From Burkholderiaceae bacterium (GTDB lineage: Bacteria; Pseudomonadota; Gammaproteobacteria; Burkholderiales; Burkholderiaceae): a stretch of DNA of 9,047 nucleotides. A program made the position numbers and the translations under genes. A model generated the notes under the pieces. The model saw only the letters and a program-made list of their open reading frames with translations. It searched no databases and had not been told where the DNA came from. Position 1 is the stretch's first letter. The number at the start of each line of letters is the position of its first letter. Shown one piece after another: positions 1 through 6,762 of the stretch. The DNA is taken from positions 1-9,047 of the forward strand of contig CANISN010000052.1 of NCBI GenBank assembly GCA_947470165.1. The letters are read 5' to 3'.

Positions 1-741
1 AATAAGGTAGGACGCTTTAGTGTAATGACCATGAATGTGCATAAGGGCGTTTCGCCTTTGCATCGAAGGTCAACTATTTACGAGCTCCGACAGAAAATGC
101 GCAGCCATCATCCAGACTTATTATTTTTGCAAGAGATTCAGCAAGAACATCGTGGGCGGATTAGGCGATTTAGCCAATGGCCGCTGACTGAGCTTACTCA
201 TTTCTTATCTGAAGATTATTGGCAGGATTGGCATTATGGAAAGAATGTCGAGTATCCCGACGGGCATCATGGCAATGCCATTCTTTCTAAAAGACCATTA
301 CATAAAGGTGAAAATTACGATATCTCAGCCTATCGATTTGAGAGGCGCGGCTTACTTCATAGCGTTACCCATTTAGAGGGTGTAGCAACACCGATCCATT
401 GCTTTTGCGTCCACCTCGCTTTATTTGAGAGGGGGCGGGAGCGTCAATTAGAAGAGATTATTCATTACATTGATTCACTGGCAGAGGGTGGCCCAACGAT
501 TGTTGCTGGCGACTTTAACGACTGGCGCAATCGCGTGAGTGCGCCGATGCGAGCTGCTGGTTTTACTGAAGTCTTTGAGGTCTTGACTGGTGCTCCCGCA
601 AAAACCTTTCCTAGTGTGAAGCCGTTGCTAGCAATGGATCGTATTTATGTACGGGGCTTAAAAATTCATTCTGCAGAAATTCTGTATGAATGGCTGAAAT
701 TGTCTGATCACTTAGGCATCACTGCAGAACTAGAAATCTAA
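1..741 (+). CDS. YbhP-like endonuclease/exonuclease/phosphatase (EEP) family protein, 5' end missing
   Basis: The reading frame is open to the first base, and the residues before the first ATG (position 25) read NKVGRFSV. They form the usual first beta strand ahead of TMNVHKG, so the true start almost certainly lies upstream; 246 residues are visible. Counting from the Met at 25, EEP motifs appear in order: LQEIQ with metal-binding Glu37, HHGNAILS (82-88), AGDFNDW with Asp163 and Asn165, MDRIYV (Asp205), and the terminal SDH (227-229). Known for the family: Mg-dependent phosphodiester or phosphate-ester hydrolysis. From memory it resembles E. coli YbhP throughout (IHKG, HGNA, DFNDW, DRIYV). 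No signal peptide can be judged. It overlaps the cardiolipin synthase gene by one base, so translation is probably coupled and a link to phospholipid metabolism is plausible. The true substrate, nucleic acid or lipid head group, is unknown. Confidence 0.9.
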   Translation, partial: NKVGRFSVMTMNVHKGVSPLHRRSTIYELRQKMRSHHPDLLFLQEIQQEHRGRIRRFSQWPLTELTHFLSEDYWQDWHYGKNVEYPDGHHGNAILSKRPLHKGENYDISAYRFERRGLLHSVTHLEGVATPIHCFCVHLALFERGRERQLEEIIHYIDSLAEGGPTIVAGDFNDWRNRVSAPMRAAGFTEVFEVLTGAPAKTFPSVKPLLAMDRIYVRGLKIHSAEILYEWLKLSDHLGITAELEI

Positions 742-2216
742 TGAGCATATTAAATTTTCTCCTTAACTCTGTTTTTGGTTTCTCATTAATGTGGGTTCCG
801 ATCATTCATGCTGTGATCGTGATTCTATTTGGATTTCGATTAATTTCTGTTAGAAGACCAGTAGGAGTAGCGATTGCTTGGTTCTTGATTGTGGTCTTAT
901 TTCCATTAGTAGGTATTAGTCTTTACATCTTGATCGGTGAGCGTCCTGTGGGCCGTAAACTGACTCGTAAAATTATTCGGATGGATAAAGAGTATGCCGC
1001 TATCACTGAAGATATGCGCAAGCGCTATTTAGCGGATAAGCAGCAGTTACCGATAGCAGGTAGGGCGCTCAGCTTGTTAGCAGAATCTAAAAACGGCTCT
1101 CCAGTAATTGCAGGTAATAAGATTGAATTATTTACGAACTCGTTAGAGATCTTGCAAGATTTTATTGATGAGATTAATCAGGCTAAAAGTACGCTGCATC
1201 TAGAGTTTTATATTTGGGCCTTAGGGGGTGATGCCGATCGTGTTGGCGAAGCCTTGATTGCGGCAGCTAAACGTGGTGTTGCTTGTAAGGTATTGCTGGA
1301 CTCTCTTGGTAGTAAAGACTGGTTTAAATCCAGCTGGCCAAATCGCTTTAGAAATGCTGGAATCCAAGTCACCGAGGCATTGCCTATTCAGATCGGACGC
1401 TTTCAATTTCGACGTGCCGATTTAAGACTCCATCGCAAAATCTTTGTAATTGATAATGCGATTGTATGGACTGGTAGCATGAACCTAGTTGATCCACGCA
1501 CCTTTCAGCAAGACTCGGGTGTGGGTGAGTGGGTTGATGCGATGGTCAGAATTGAAGGCCCAGTTGCATCCCAATTTGAGCTGACATTCTCCTTTGACTG
1601 GAGTGTAGATAACCCCAAGATTACGCACTTTAAAAATGTGGCACCAGCTTCAACCCCGATCGAGGGGCAAGTATTGGCACAGGAGTTTTCTTCCGGTCCA
1701 GTGTATCGAGATGACATTTTGTATCAAGTGCTGCTCTCTGCCATTATGGATGCCCGTGAAGATCTCACGATCACTACGCCTTACTTTGGTCCTGACGATG
1801 GATTGATTCAGGCACTGATGGCTGCAGCGGGTCGCGGTGTGAAGGTGACCTTAATTGTGCCTAAATTAAATGACTCTACTTTAGTCGCTTGGAGTAGCCG
1901 CAGTTTTTATACTGACCTGATGGGTGCTGGTGTCAATATCGCTGAATTCCACGGCGGGCTTTTGCATACCAAGAGCTTATTGATAGATAAGCGAGTAGCT
2001 ATTTTTGGTTCAGTGAACTTTGATCAACGCAGCCTCCGTCTCAATTTCGAAATTAGCTTGATTATCTATAACGAGGACTTTTGTGCCAAGCTTGAGAACT
2101 TAATTGAGTCATACTTAGCTCAAGCGGATATGGTTAATCCAGTGAGCTGGTCTAGACGAGCACGCTGGCGCGTACTTCTAGAGAACGCGGCGCACTTGGC
2201 ATCACCTTTACTTTAA
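741..2216 (+). CDS. cls: cardiolipin synthase, phospholipase D superfamily, membrane-anchored ClsA type
   Basis: The protein has 491 residues, about the length of E. coli ClsA. Two N-terminal hydrophobic segments (about 12-35 and 41-65, with RRP between them) form the membrane anchor. Two HKD motifs follow: His231, Lys233 and Asp238 with GSMN at 245-248, and His409, Lys411 and Asp416 with GSVN at 423-426. Both catalytic histidines are present, so the enzyme should be active. Family role: it joins two phosphatidylglycerols, or phosphatidylglycerol and a second phospholipid, to make cardiolipin in the inner membrane. The ATG shares its A with the stop of the upstream EEP gene (TAATG) and has no clear Shine-Dalgarno sequence, which points to reinitiation. 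The 3' end overlaps the convergent CoA-transferase gene by four bases. The operon partner resembles that of E. coli clsB, but ClsB, as I recall, lacks the N-terminal membrane segments seen here. Confidence 0.93.
   Translation: MSILNFLLNSVFGFSLMWVPIIHAVIVILFGFRLISVRRPVGVAIAWFLIVVLFPLVGISLYILIGERPVGRKLTRKIIRMDKEYAAITEDMRKRYLADKQQLPIAGRALSLLAESKNGSPVIAGNKIELFTNSLEILQDFIDEINQAKSTLHLEFYIWALGGDADRVGEALIAAAKRGVACKVLLDSLGSKDWFKSSWPNRFRNAGIQVTEALPIQIGRFQFRRADLRLHRKIFVIDNAIVWTGSMNLVDPRTFQQDSGVGEWVDAMVRIEGPVASQFELTFSFDWSVDNPKITHFKNVAPASTPIEGQVLAQEFSSGPVYRDDILYQVLLSAIMDAREDLTITTPYFGPDDGLIQALMAAAGRGVKVTLIVPKLNDSTLVAWSSRSFYTDLMGAGVNIAEFHGGLLHTKSLLIDKRVAIFGSVNFDQRSLRLNFEISLIIYNEDFCAKLENLIESYLAQADMVNPVSWSRRARWRVLLENAAHLASPLL
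2151..2182 (-). other. long stem-loop inside the 3' end of cls, just past the CoA-transferase stop
   Basis: Two TCTAGA copies (2151-2156 and 2177-2182) flank complementary arms. Read as minus-strand RNA, TCTAGA plus AGTACGC pairs with GCGTGCT, a CG bulge, and TCTAGA. This gives 13 pairs with one G-U wobble and a GCCA loop. On the plus strand the wobble becomes a C-A mismatch, so the fold favours the minus transcript. It starts 30 nt after the CoA-transferase stop and is followed by a small CCAG/CTGG hairpin, with no U tract. It could mark the 3' end of the dehydrogenase/CoA-transferase mRNA through processing or factor-dependent termination. It also encodes the Arg-rich end of cardiolipin synthase, so chance is possible. 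Confidence 0.4.
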
Positions 2217-3397
2217 ATTGCACCTTGGGCTCGTAGTGCCTCAATTTCAGTAGGGGGCATTCCCAATTCCGTAAGAATCGCATTGGTGTGCTCTCCAACC
2301 GCAGGAACGGGGTCCATGCGATAGTCATAGCTATCATTGAGTCCCGGTGGCAAGAGGGCGGCAACAGTTCCATTTGGTGTGCCTACCTCAGTGAAGCGAT
2401 GGCGCGCTTTTAGTTGCTCATGCTTCCAAAGACCTTCCATATCATTGAGACGAGCATTAGCAATCTGGGCTTTTTCTAATCGGGCTATTAATTGTTCCGC
2501 CGTCATCTGGCTAAAGCAAGCGTCAATTATTTCAAGAAGTTCGGTGCGTTTTTCATTACGCTTAAAGTTTCTATCAAAGCGATCGTCTTGGGCGAGGGCG
2601 GGGTTTTCTAAAACAATCTCGCAAAACTGTGCCCACTCCCGCTCATTTTGCAAACCTAGCATCACTGTTTTTCCATCACCAGCTTTGAACGGGCCGTATG
2701 GATAAATGGTGGCATGAGAAGCACCATTTCTGGAGGGCGGGTTTGCTCCCTTGTAGGCGTAATACATTGGAAAGCTCATCCACTCGCTTAAGGCTTCAAG
2801 CATAGAAATGTCGATGACCGTCCCTTTGCCGGTTTTTCCTCTTTGCAATAGCGCCGCCAAAATATTGGTGTAGGCATACATTCCTGCAGCAATATCAGCA
2901 ATCGAATTGCCTGCCTTGCTAGGGGTCTCTGGTGTACCCGTGATGGATAAGAAGCCTGCCTCGCTCTGAATCAAGAGGTCATAAGCTTTTTTATCCCGAT
3001 AGGGACCATCATTACCGTATCCAGAAATAGAGCAAAGAATAAGCCCAGGATTATCCTTTTGCAAAGCTTGCGCAGTAAGTCCCATTCGGGCTGCCGCACC
3101 AGGAGCAAGATTTTGTATAAAGATATCAGCGGTTTTTAACAAGCTCTTGAGTATCGCTAAAGCAGCATCTTGTTTGAGGTCGAGTGTGATACTTTCTTTG
3201 GATCGATTTACCCAAACAAAATGCGAGGACATTCCTTCTACCTGAGTGTCGTACCCCCTGGCAAAATCTCCATCTCCAGGGCGCTCAATCTTGATGATGC
3301 GCGCTCCCAAGTCGGCAAGCTGACGGGTGCAGAAGGGTGCTGCAATCACATGCTCGAGTGCGACTACCGTAATACCATCCAATGGACGAATACTCAT
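2213..3397 (-). CDS. CaiB/BaiF family III CoA-transferase
   Basis: The protein has 394 residues, normal for this family. The N-terminal core reads PLDGITVVALE, then CTRQLADLGARIIKIERPGD (23-42) and NRSKESITLDLK (64-75), all characteristic of formyl-CoA transferase relatives. The likely catalytic Asp168 lies in SIADIAAGMYA, aligned with the Asp that forms the acyl-aspartyl anhydride in Frc. Family role: cytosolic transfer of CoA from one acyl-CoA to a free carboxylic acid, with ordered ternary-complex kinetics. The ATG lies 11 nt after the stop of the upstream acyl-CoA dehydrogenase gene, with only a weak CAGG ahead of it, so the two genes are co-transcribed. Succinyl-CoA-dependent transferases for glutarate, mesaconate or citramalate, and the carnitine enzyme CaiB, are all in this family. 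Sequence alone does not choose between them. The stop overlaps the convergent cls stop. Confidence 0.92.
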   Translation of the reverse strand: MSIRPLDGITVVALEHVIAAPFCTRQLADLGARIIKIERPGDGDFARGYDTQVEGMSSHFVWVNRSKESITLDLKQDAALAILKSLLKTADIFIQNLAPGAAARMGLTAQALQKDNPGLILCSISGYGNDGPYRDKKAYDLLIQSEAGFLSITGTPETPSKAGNSIADIAAGMYAYTNILAALLQRGKTGKGTVIDISMLEALSEWMSFPMYYAYKGANPPSRNGASHATIYPYGPFKAGDGKTVMLGLQNEREWAQFCEIVLENPALAQDDRFDRNFKRNEKRTELLEIIDACFSQMTAEQLIARLEKAQIANARLNDMEGLWKHEQLKARHRFTEVGTPNGTVAALLPPGLNDSYDYRMDPVPAVGEHTNAILTELGMPPTEIEALRAQGAI

Positions 3398-3408
3398 ATT
3401 GACGCCTG

Positions 3409-4578
3409 TCAGAAGGAGCGTGGGAGGCCGAGAATATGCTCGGCTACGTAAGAATAAATTAAGTTAGTCGAAATGGGTGCTACTTGATAGAGGCGGGTTT
3501 CTCGGAACTTACGCTCGACATCGTATTCATTAGCAAAACCAAAGCCACCATGCGTTTGTAAGCAAACATTGGCAGCCTCCCATGAAGCTTTTGCAGCCAA
3601 GTACTTCGCCATATTAGATTCAGCACCACAAGGCTGCTTGGCATCAAAGAGCTCGCACGCCTTAAAGCGCATGAGATTCGCTGCTTCAGTCTCGATAAAA
3701 GCATCTGCAATCGGAAACTGAATTCCTTGATTCTTGCCGATTGGGCGATCAAATACCACACGCTCATTTGCATAACGTCGTGCTTTGTCTACAAACCAAT
3801 AAGCATCACCAATACATTCCGCGGCAATGAGGGTGCGCTCTGCATTAAGGCCATCTAAGATATATTTAAATCCTTGACCTTCCTCGCCGATCAAATTTTC
3901 AGCGGGGATCTCTAAGTTATCGAAGAAGACTTCATTGGTTTCATGATTCACCATATTGGCAATCGGTTGGATTGCCATACCTTTACCAATTGCATCTTTG
4001 AGGTTAACAATAAAGATGGACATACCTTCGGATTTTTTCTTTACCTCTGCGAGTGAAGTAGTGCGGGCTAGCAGAATCATCAAATCAGAATGCTGAATAC
4101 GAGAGATCCAAACCTTCTGACCATTGACGACGTACTTATCACCTTTTTTGACAGCAGTGGTTTTGAGTTTGGTGGTGTCTGTACCAGTGCTTGGCTCAGT
4201 TACCGCCATTGATTGAAGGCGTAATTCTCCCGTGGCAATCTTTGGGAGGTAAAACTTCTTTTGAGTATCAGAGCCATGACGCAGCAAGGTACCCATGTTA
4301 TACATCTGACCATGACAAGAGCCCGCATTACCACCGGCAAAATTAATCTCTTCCATGATCACAGAAGCCTCTGCAAGACCTAGGCCTGAGCCACCATATT
4401 CTTCCGGAATCAAGGCTGCCAGCCAACCTGCCTGTGCCATTGCATCAACAAAGGCCTCAGGATAAGCTCGTTCGTGATCCACCTTCTGCCAATAAGCAGA
4501 ATCGAAACTCCCACACAGGTCGCGTAAGGCTTCTCGCATATCTTGATACTGGTCTGGCTTTGGGATGGGGTGATTCAT
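3409..4578 (-). CDS. acyl-CoA dehydrogenase family protein with IVD/LCAD-type catalytic Glu
   Basis: FAD-dependent alpha,beta-dehydrogenation of an acyl-CoA thioester is the family role. I chose the ATG at 4578 (389 residues). A TTG 27 codons upstream keeps the frame open, but its extension is Cys- and Leu-rich and unlike a family N-terminus; neither start has a good Shine-Dalgarno sequence. Signature 1 is AVTEPSTGTD (125-134). Signature 2 runs from Gln341 to Glu360 and includes HGGFGF. The usual catalytic Glu of medium-chain enzymes (IYEGT) is absent: the aligned stretch is LYQVAPIS with Pro368. Instead Glu247 in LNAERTLIA sits at the isovaleryl-CoA/long-chain enzyme position. Other family-specific spots are WISRIQHSD (158-166) and FDRPIGKNQG (276-285). 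It is the first gene of a two-gene unit with the CoA-transferase. From memory, CaiA next to CaiB in carnitine metabolism is an analogous pair. The substrate is unknown. Confidence 0.92.
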   Translation of the reverse strand: MNHPIPKPDQYQDMREALRDLCGSFDSAYWQKVDHERAYPEAFVDAMAQAGWLAALIPEEYGGSGLGLAEASVIMEEINFAGGNAGSCHGQMYNMGTLLRHGSDTQKKFYLPKIATGELRLQSMAVTEPSTGTDTTKLKTTAVKKGDKYVVNGQKVWISRIQHSDLMILLARTTSLAEVKKKSEGMSIFIVNLKDAIGKGMAIQPIANMVNHETNEVFFDNLEIPAENLIGEEGQGFKYILDGLNAERTLIAAECIGDAYWFVDKARRYANERVVFDRPIGKNQGIQFPIADAFIETEAANLMRFKACELFDAKQPCGAESNMAKYLAAKASWEAANVCLQTHGGFGFANEYDVERKFRETRLYQVAPISTNLIYSYVAEHILGLPRSF

Positions 4579-4765
4579 AGGTATCTGAGTGAGTAAATGG
4601 AGTGAATAAATATCGGAATACCTACAGTTTAAGCAAGATTTCAGAATTGGGGGTGCCAATACTAGGGGCTGGTTCTGACACTCGCTCCTAGGCTTTATAT
4701 CTCATGGGGCATACTAAGGGAATGCCTAATTCCATAATCGTTAACATGCTTGGAGTCTTTGCTTA
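4579..4765. promoter_or_regulatory. divergent intergenic region with weak promoter candidates on both strands
   Basis: The spacer lies between the acyl-CoA dehydrogenase start (minus) and the YqaA-like start (plus), so it must carry promoters in both directions. On the minus strand TATAAA (4694-4699) is a good -10 box, but the -35 at 17-bp spacing is only TTCCCT (4717-4722). On the plus strand CATAAT (4733-4738) fits a -10 about 27 bp before the ATG, with no recognisable -35. Short inverted repeats GGCAT/ATGCC (4708-4726) and GGAAT/ATTCC (4719-4733) overlap, so only one can fold at a time. No clear regulator box was recognised. Confidence 0.35.
4752..4755 (+). promoter_or_regulatory. ribosome binding site of the YqaA-like gene
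   Basis: GGAG lies 10 nt before the ATG at 4766. It is one of the clearer Shine-Dalgarno sequences in the window and supports that start. Confidence 0.6.
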
Positions 4766-5269
4766 ATGGAGCAAATGCTGGGTCAATTCTTTGACTTCTT
4801 TGGAATGCCATCTATTGGTTTGCCCGCTGTATTCATTAGCGCTTTCATCTCTGCAACTTTGTTACCCGTAGGCTCTGAGCCCATACTCTTTGGGTACGTC
4901 TCACTCAACCCGCACTTATATTGGGTTGCAATAGGGGTCGCTACCATTGGTAATACCTTAGGGGGCATGCTTGATTGGTGGCTAGGATTCATTAGTCGTC
5001 ATAGCTTTGAATCCCTCAAAGGGCCAACGAATGGAAGGGTACAACGTTGGTTAGAGCAGCGCGGCCCTAAGATGTTGTTGTTAGCATGGCTCCCGGGATT
5101 TGGTGATCCCCTATGTATAGCAGCGGGATGGCTTAGGTTGCCTTGGCTTCCTTGCTTGGGCTATATGGCAGTCGGCAAACTTTTACGCTACCTGACCATG
5201 ACTTGGCTACTTACCCTGGTACCCGAGAGTTTTTGGCATCAACTAGGACACTGGCTTCATCTAATTTGA
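4766..5269 (+). CDS. YqaA-like small membrane protein, DedA/VTT (SNARE-associated) family
   Basis: The protein has 167 residues and is strongly hydrophobic, with likely membrane or re-entrant segments at about 17-45, 51-75, 102-122 and 127-152. It shows the YqaA pattern: SATLLPVGSEPILFGY (29-44, with acidic Glu38), GNTLGGMLDWWLG (62-74), and LLLAWLPGFGDPLCIAAGWL (104-123). It is slightly longer than E. coli YqaA (about 140 residues as I recall). The wider DedA superfamily is linked to membrane lipid homeostasis and flippase-like activity, but the job of the YqaA branch is not settled. It is transcribed alone, divergently from the acyl-CoA dehydrogenase gene and convergently with livF (19-nt gap), so it is not part of either neighbouring operon. 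Its presence near cardiolipin synthase may be coincidence. Confidence 0.82.
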   Translation: MEQMLGQFFDFFGMPSIGLPAVFISAFISATLLPVGSEPILFGYVSLNPHLYWVAIGVATIGNTLGGMLDWWLGFISRHSFESLKGPTNGRVQRWLEQRGPKMLLLAWLPGFGDPLCIAAGWLRLPWLPCLGYMAVGKLLRYLTMTWLLTLVPESFWHQLGHWLHLI

Positions 5270-5278
5270 TGTGAAGTC
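5253..5278. terminator. weak hairpin between the convergent YqaA-like and livF genes
   Basis: GGCTTCATC pairs with GATG-(TG bulge)-AAGTC around a six-base loop, nine pairs including one G-U. It covers the YqaA-like stop and most of the 19-bp gap before the livF stop. No T run follows on either strand, so it is at best a poor intrinsic terminator. It is the only candidate transcript end I see at this junction. Confidence 0.25.
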
Positions 5279-5288
5279 TATACGAGCA

Positions 5289-5993
5289 TTAAACCGCGCA
5301 ATACCTCTGCTGAATCTCATCATTGTTTAAAAGATTTTGGGCGCTATCCTGAAAGACAATTTTACCCTGATCCAAAATGTAAGCACGATCAGAAATCTTG
5401 AGCGCTTGTTGAACGTTTTGCTCAACCAAAAGTATGGTCAAGCCCTGTCGTTTAAGATTGGCGAATAATTCAAACATTTCTTCTACTAAGACGGGCATGA
5501 TGCCCTCGGAAGGCTCATCTAATAGGATGACCTTAGGCTTGGCAATCATAGCTCTTGCGATTGCCAGCATCTGCTGCTCGCCTCCAGACATAGATGTACC
5601 GTCTTGATGCAATCTTTCTTTAAGACGCGGAAAGGTTTCGGCGATTTCATCGACCAAGGCACTCATTTCGCCACGATTTTTCTTGGAAATCACACCCAGC
5701 TCTAAATTTTCTTTAACGGTGAGCCCTGGAACAATGCGACGATCTTCGGGAACATATGCCAGTCCAAGGTGATAACGCTCATGCGCTGCAAGATCTAAAA
5801 AAGAAGTGCCATCAATTGTCGCCTTTCCTTCTCTTTTGGGGAGAAGGCCCATTAAGGATCTCAGAGTGGTGGTTTTACCAGCACCATTTCTTCCCATCAG
5901 CGTAACAATTTCACCCTTATTGACTTCCAGCGAGATGCCTTGAAGCACATGACTGCGGTCGTACCAGGCATTTAAATTTTCTATGCGCAACAT
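5289..5993 (-). CDS. livF: branched-chain amino acid-type ABC transporter, ATP-binding protein LivF
   Basis: This is the second ATPase subunit of the importer, at the cytoplasmic face, with 234 residues as usual for LivF. Walker A is GRNGAGKTT (34-42). The LivF-type VPEDRR stretch (81-86) stands where other ABC proteins have the Q-loop. The signature is MSGGEQQ (135-141, Met in place of Leu). Walker B is VILLDEP (155-161) followed by SEG. The switch histidine is replaced by Gln192 in LVEQN, a trait of the LivF family rather than a defect. The start is 13 nt after the livG stop with only a weak GAAAG ahead of it. It is the last gene of the liv operon in this window. The substrate is set by the binding protein and could be an amino acid, amide or carboxylate. 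Confidence 0.93.
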   Translation of the reverse strand: MLRIENLNAWYDRSHVLQGISLEVNKGEIVTLMGRNGAGKTTTLRSLMGLLPKREGKATIDGTSFLDLAAHERYHLGLAYVPEDRRIVPGLTVKENLELGVISKKNRGEMSALVDEIAETFPRLKERLHQDGTSMSGGEQQMLAIARAMIAKPKVILLDEPSEGIMPVLVEEMFELFANLKRQGLTILLVEQNVQQALKISDRAYILDQGKIVFQDSAQNLLNNDEIQQRYCAV

Positions 5994-6006
5994 ATATAAA
6001 CTTTCA

Positions 6007-6762
6007 TTAACCTTGACCTAGATACACACGACGTACCTCAGCATTATTTTGAATTTCTTCTGGGCTACCTTCAGCTAAAAACTCACCATGATGAAGCACA
6101 ATAATGCGTTTACATAAGCCCATAATAAGTTTCATCTTATGCTCAACTAAAATAACTGTTCTTTCATTAGCTAGTGTGCGAATGAGATCCATCATCACAA
6201 GGGTTTCTTCAGGCGACATCCCAGCAGTTGGTTCATCTAATAAGAGAAGGCTGGGACTACAAGCAAGCGCCATAGCAATCTCCAAGGCCCTTTGTTGTCC
6301 ATGTGCCAGATCACCCGTTTTCTTATTACGCAGTTTTTCTAGGTTGACACGACGTAAGAGTTGATCAGCAAGCTCGATAGGCTCCGGGTAGCTTTGTGCG
6401 CTCCGCAAAAAGTTATACCGTGCAGTTTCCATTTGTGCCGCCACACGAACGTTCTCATGAACAGTCAGCTGCTTAAATACATTCGTAATTTGGAAGCTCT
6501 TGGAGATGCCAATGCGGGCAAATTCATGTTGCTGCATGCCGGTAATATCTTTACCGTTAAATAAAATTTGGCCGCTTGATGGTGGAAAGGCGCCGCTGAG
6601 AGCATTAAAGAAAGTACTCTTGCCAGCGCCATTAGGGCCAATGATTGCTGTCAGAGTGCCGGGCATAAAAGTAGTCGAAACATCCTGCAAAGCTTTGAAT
6701 TTATCAAAACTCTTGCTGACATTACGAGCTTCAAGGATAGGAGTTTGATTTGGGCTGCTCAT
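6007..6762 (-). CDS. livG: branched-chain amino acid-type ABC transporter, ATP-binding protein LivG
   Basis: This is the first ATPase subunit of the importer, with 251 residues from the chosen start. The frame is open further upstream to a TTG at 6870, but the ATG at 6762 is preferred: it begins MSSPNQTPILEARNVSKSF, overlaps the livM stop as ATGA, and has AGGA 9 nt upstream. Walker A is GPNGAGKST (42-50), the Q-loop is Gln91 in SFQ, and the signature is LAHGQQR (152-158; close to the LAYGQQR I recall for E. coli LivG). Walker B is LLLLDEP (172-178), with D-loop TAGMSPEE, and the H-loop is His208 in VEHKM. All ATPase motifs are intact. It should form a heterodimer with LivF beneath the LivH/LivM permease pair. 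Confidence 0.93.
   Translation of the reverse strand: MSSPNQTPILEARNVSKSFDKFKALQDVSTTFMPGTLTAIIGPNGAGKSTFFNALSGAFPPSSGQILFNGKDITGMQQHEFARIGISKSFQITNVFKQLTVHENVRVAAQMETARYNFLRSAQSYPEPIELADQLLRRVNLEKLRNKKTGDLAHGQQRALEIAMALACSPSLLLLDEPTAGMSPEETLVMMDLIRTLANERTVILVEHKMKLIMGLCKRIIVLHHGEFLAEGSPEEIQNNAEVRRVYLGQG

Noticed and set aside
1221..1717. Open frames on the minus strand at 1221-1406 and 1505-1717
   Set aside because: They lie fully inside cls, opposite conserved HKD-domain coding sequence, and their products show no recognisable domain.
2152..2373. Minus-strand open frame across the cls/CoA-transferase junction
   Set aside because: It overlaps both real genes in another frame and its product resembles no family; it is a shadow of the strongly coding frames.
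2337..2705. 122-codon plus-strand open frame inside the CoA-transferase gene
   Set aside because: It is antisense to conserved coding sequence, with Ser-, Arg- and Phe-rich composition typical of an antisense shadow.
2213..4578. A carnitine (Cai) operon
   Set aside because: Only a dehydrogenase and a transferase are present, with no ligase, hydratase or carnitine transporter gene nearby.
4579..4659. A 27-residue N-terminal extension of the acyl-CoA dehydrogenase from a TTG at 4659
   Set aside because: The extension (three Cys-, Leu- and Tyr-rich stretches) is unlike family N-termini, and no ribosome site precedes the TTG.
5289..5993. LivF Gln192 at the switch-histidine position as a sign of a dead ATPase
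   Set aside because: LVEQN is the normal LivF-family sequence at this place, so it is not an unusual loss.
6104..6748. Three plus-strand open frames opposite livG
   Set aside because: They mirror the ABC ATPase motifs of livG on the other strand and have no independent ribosome sites or domains.
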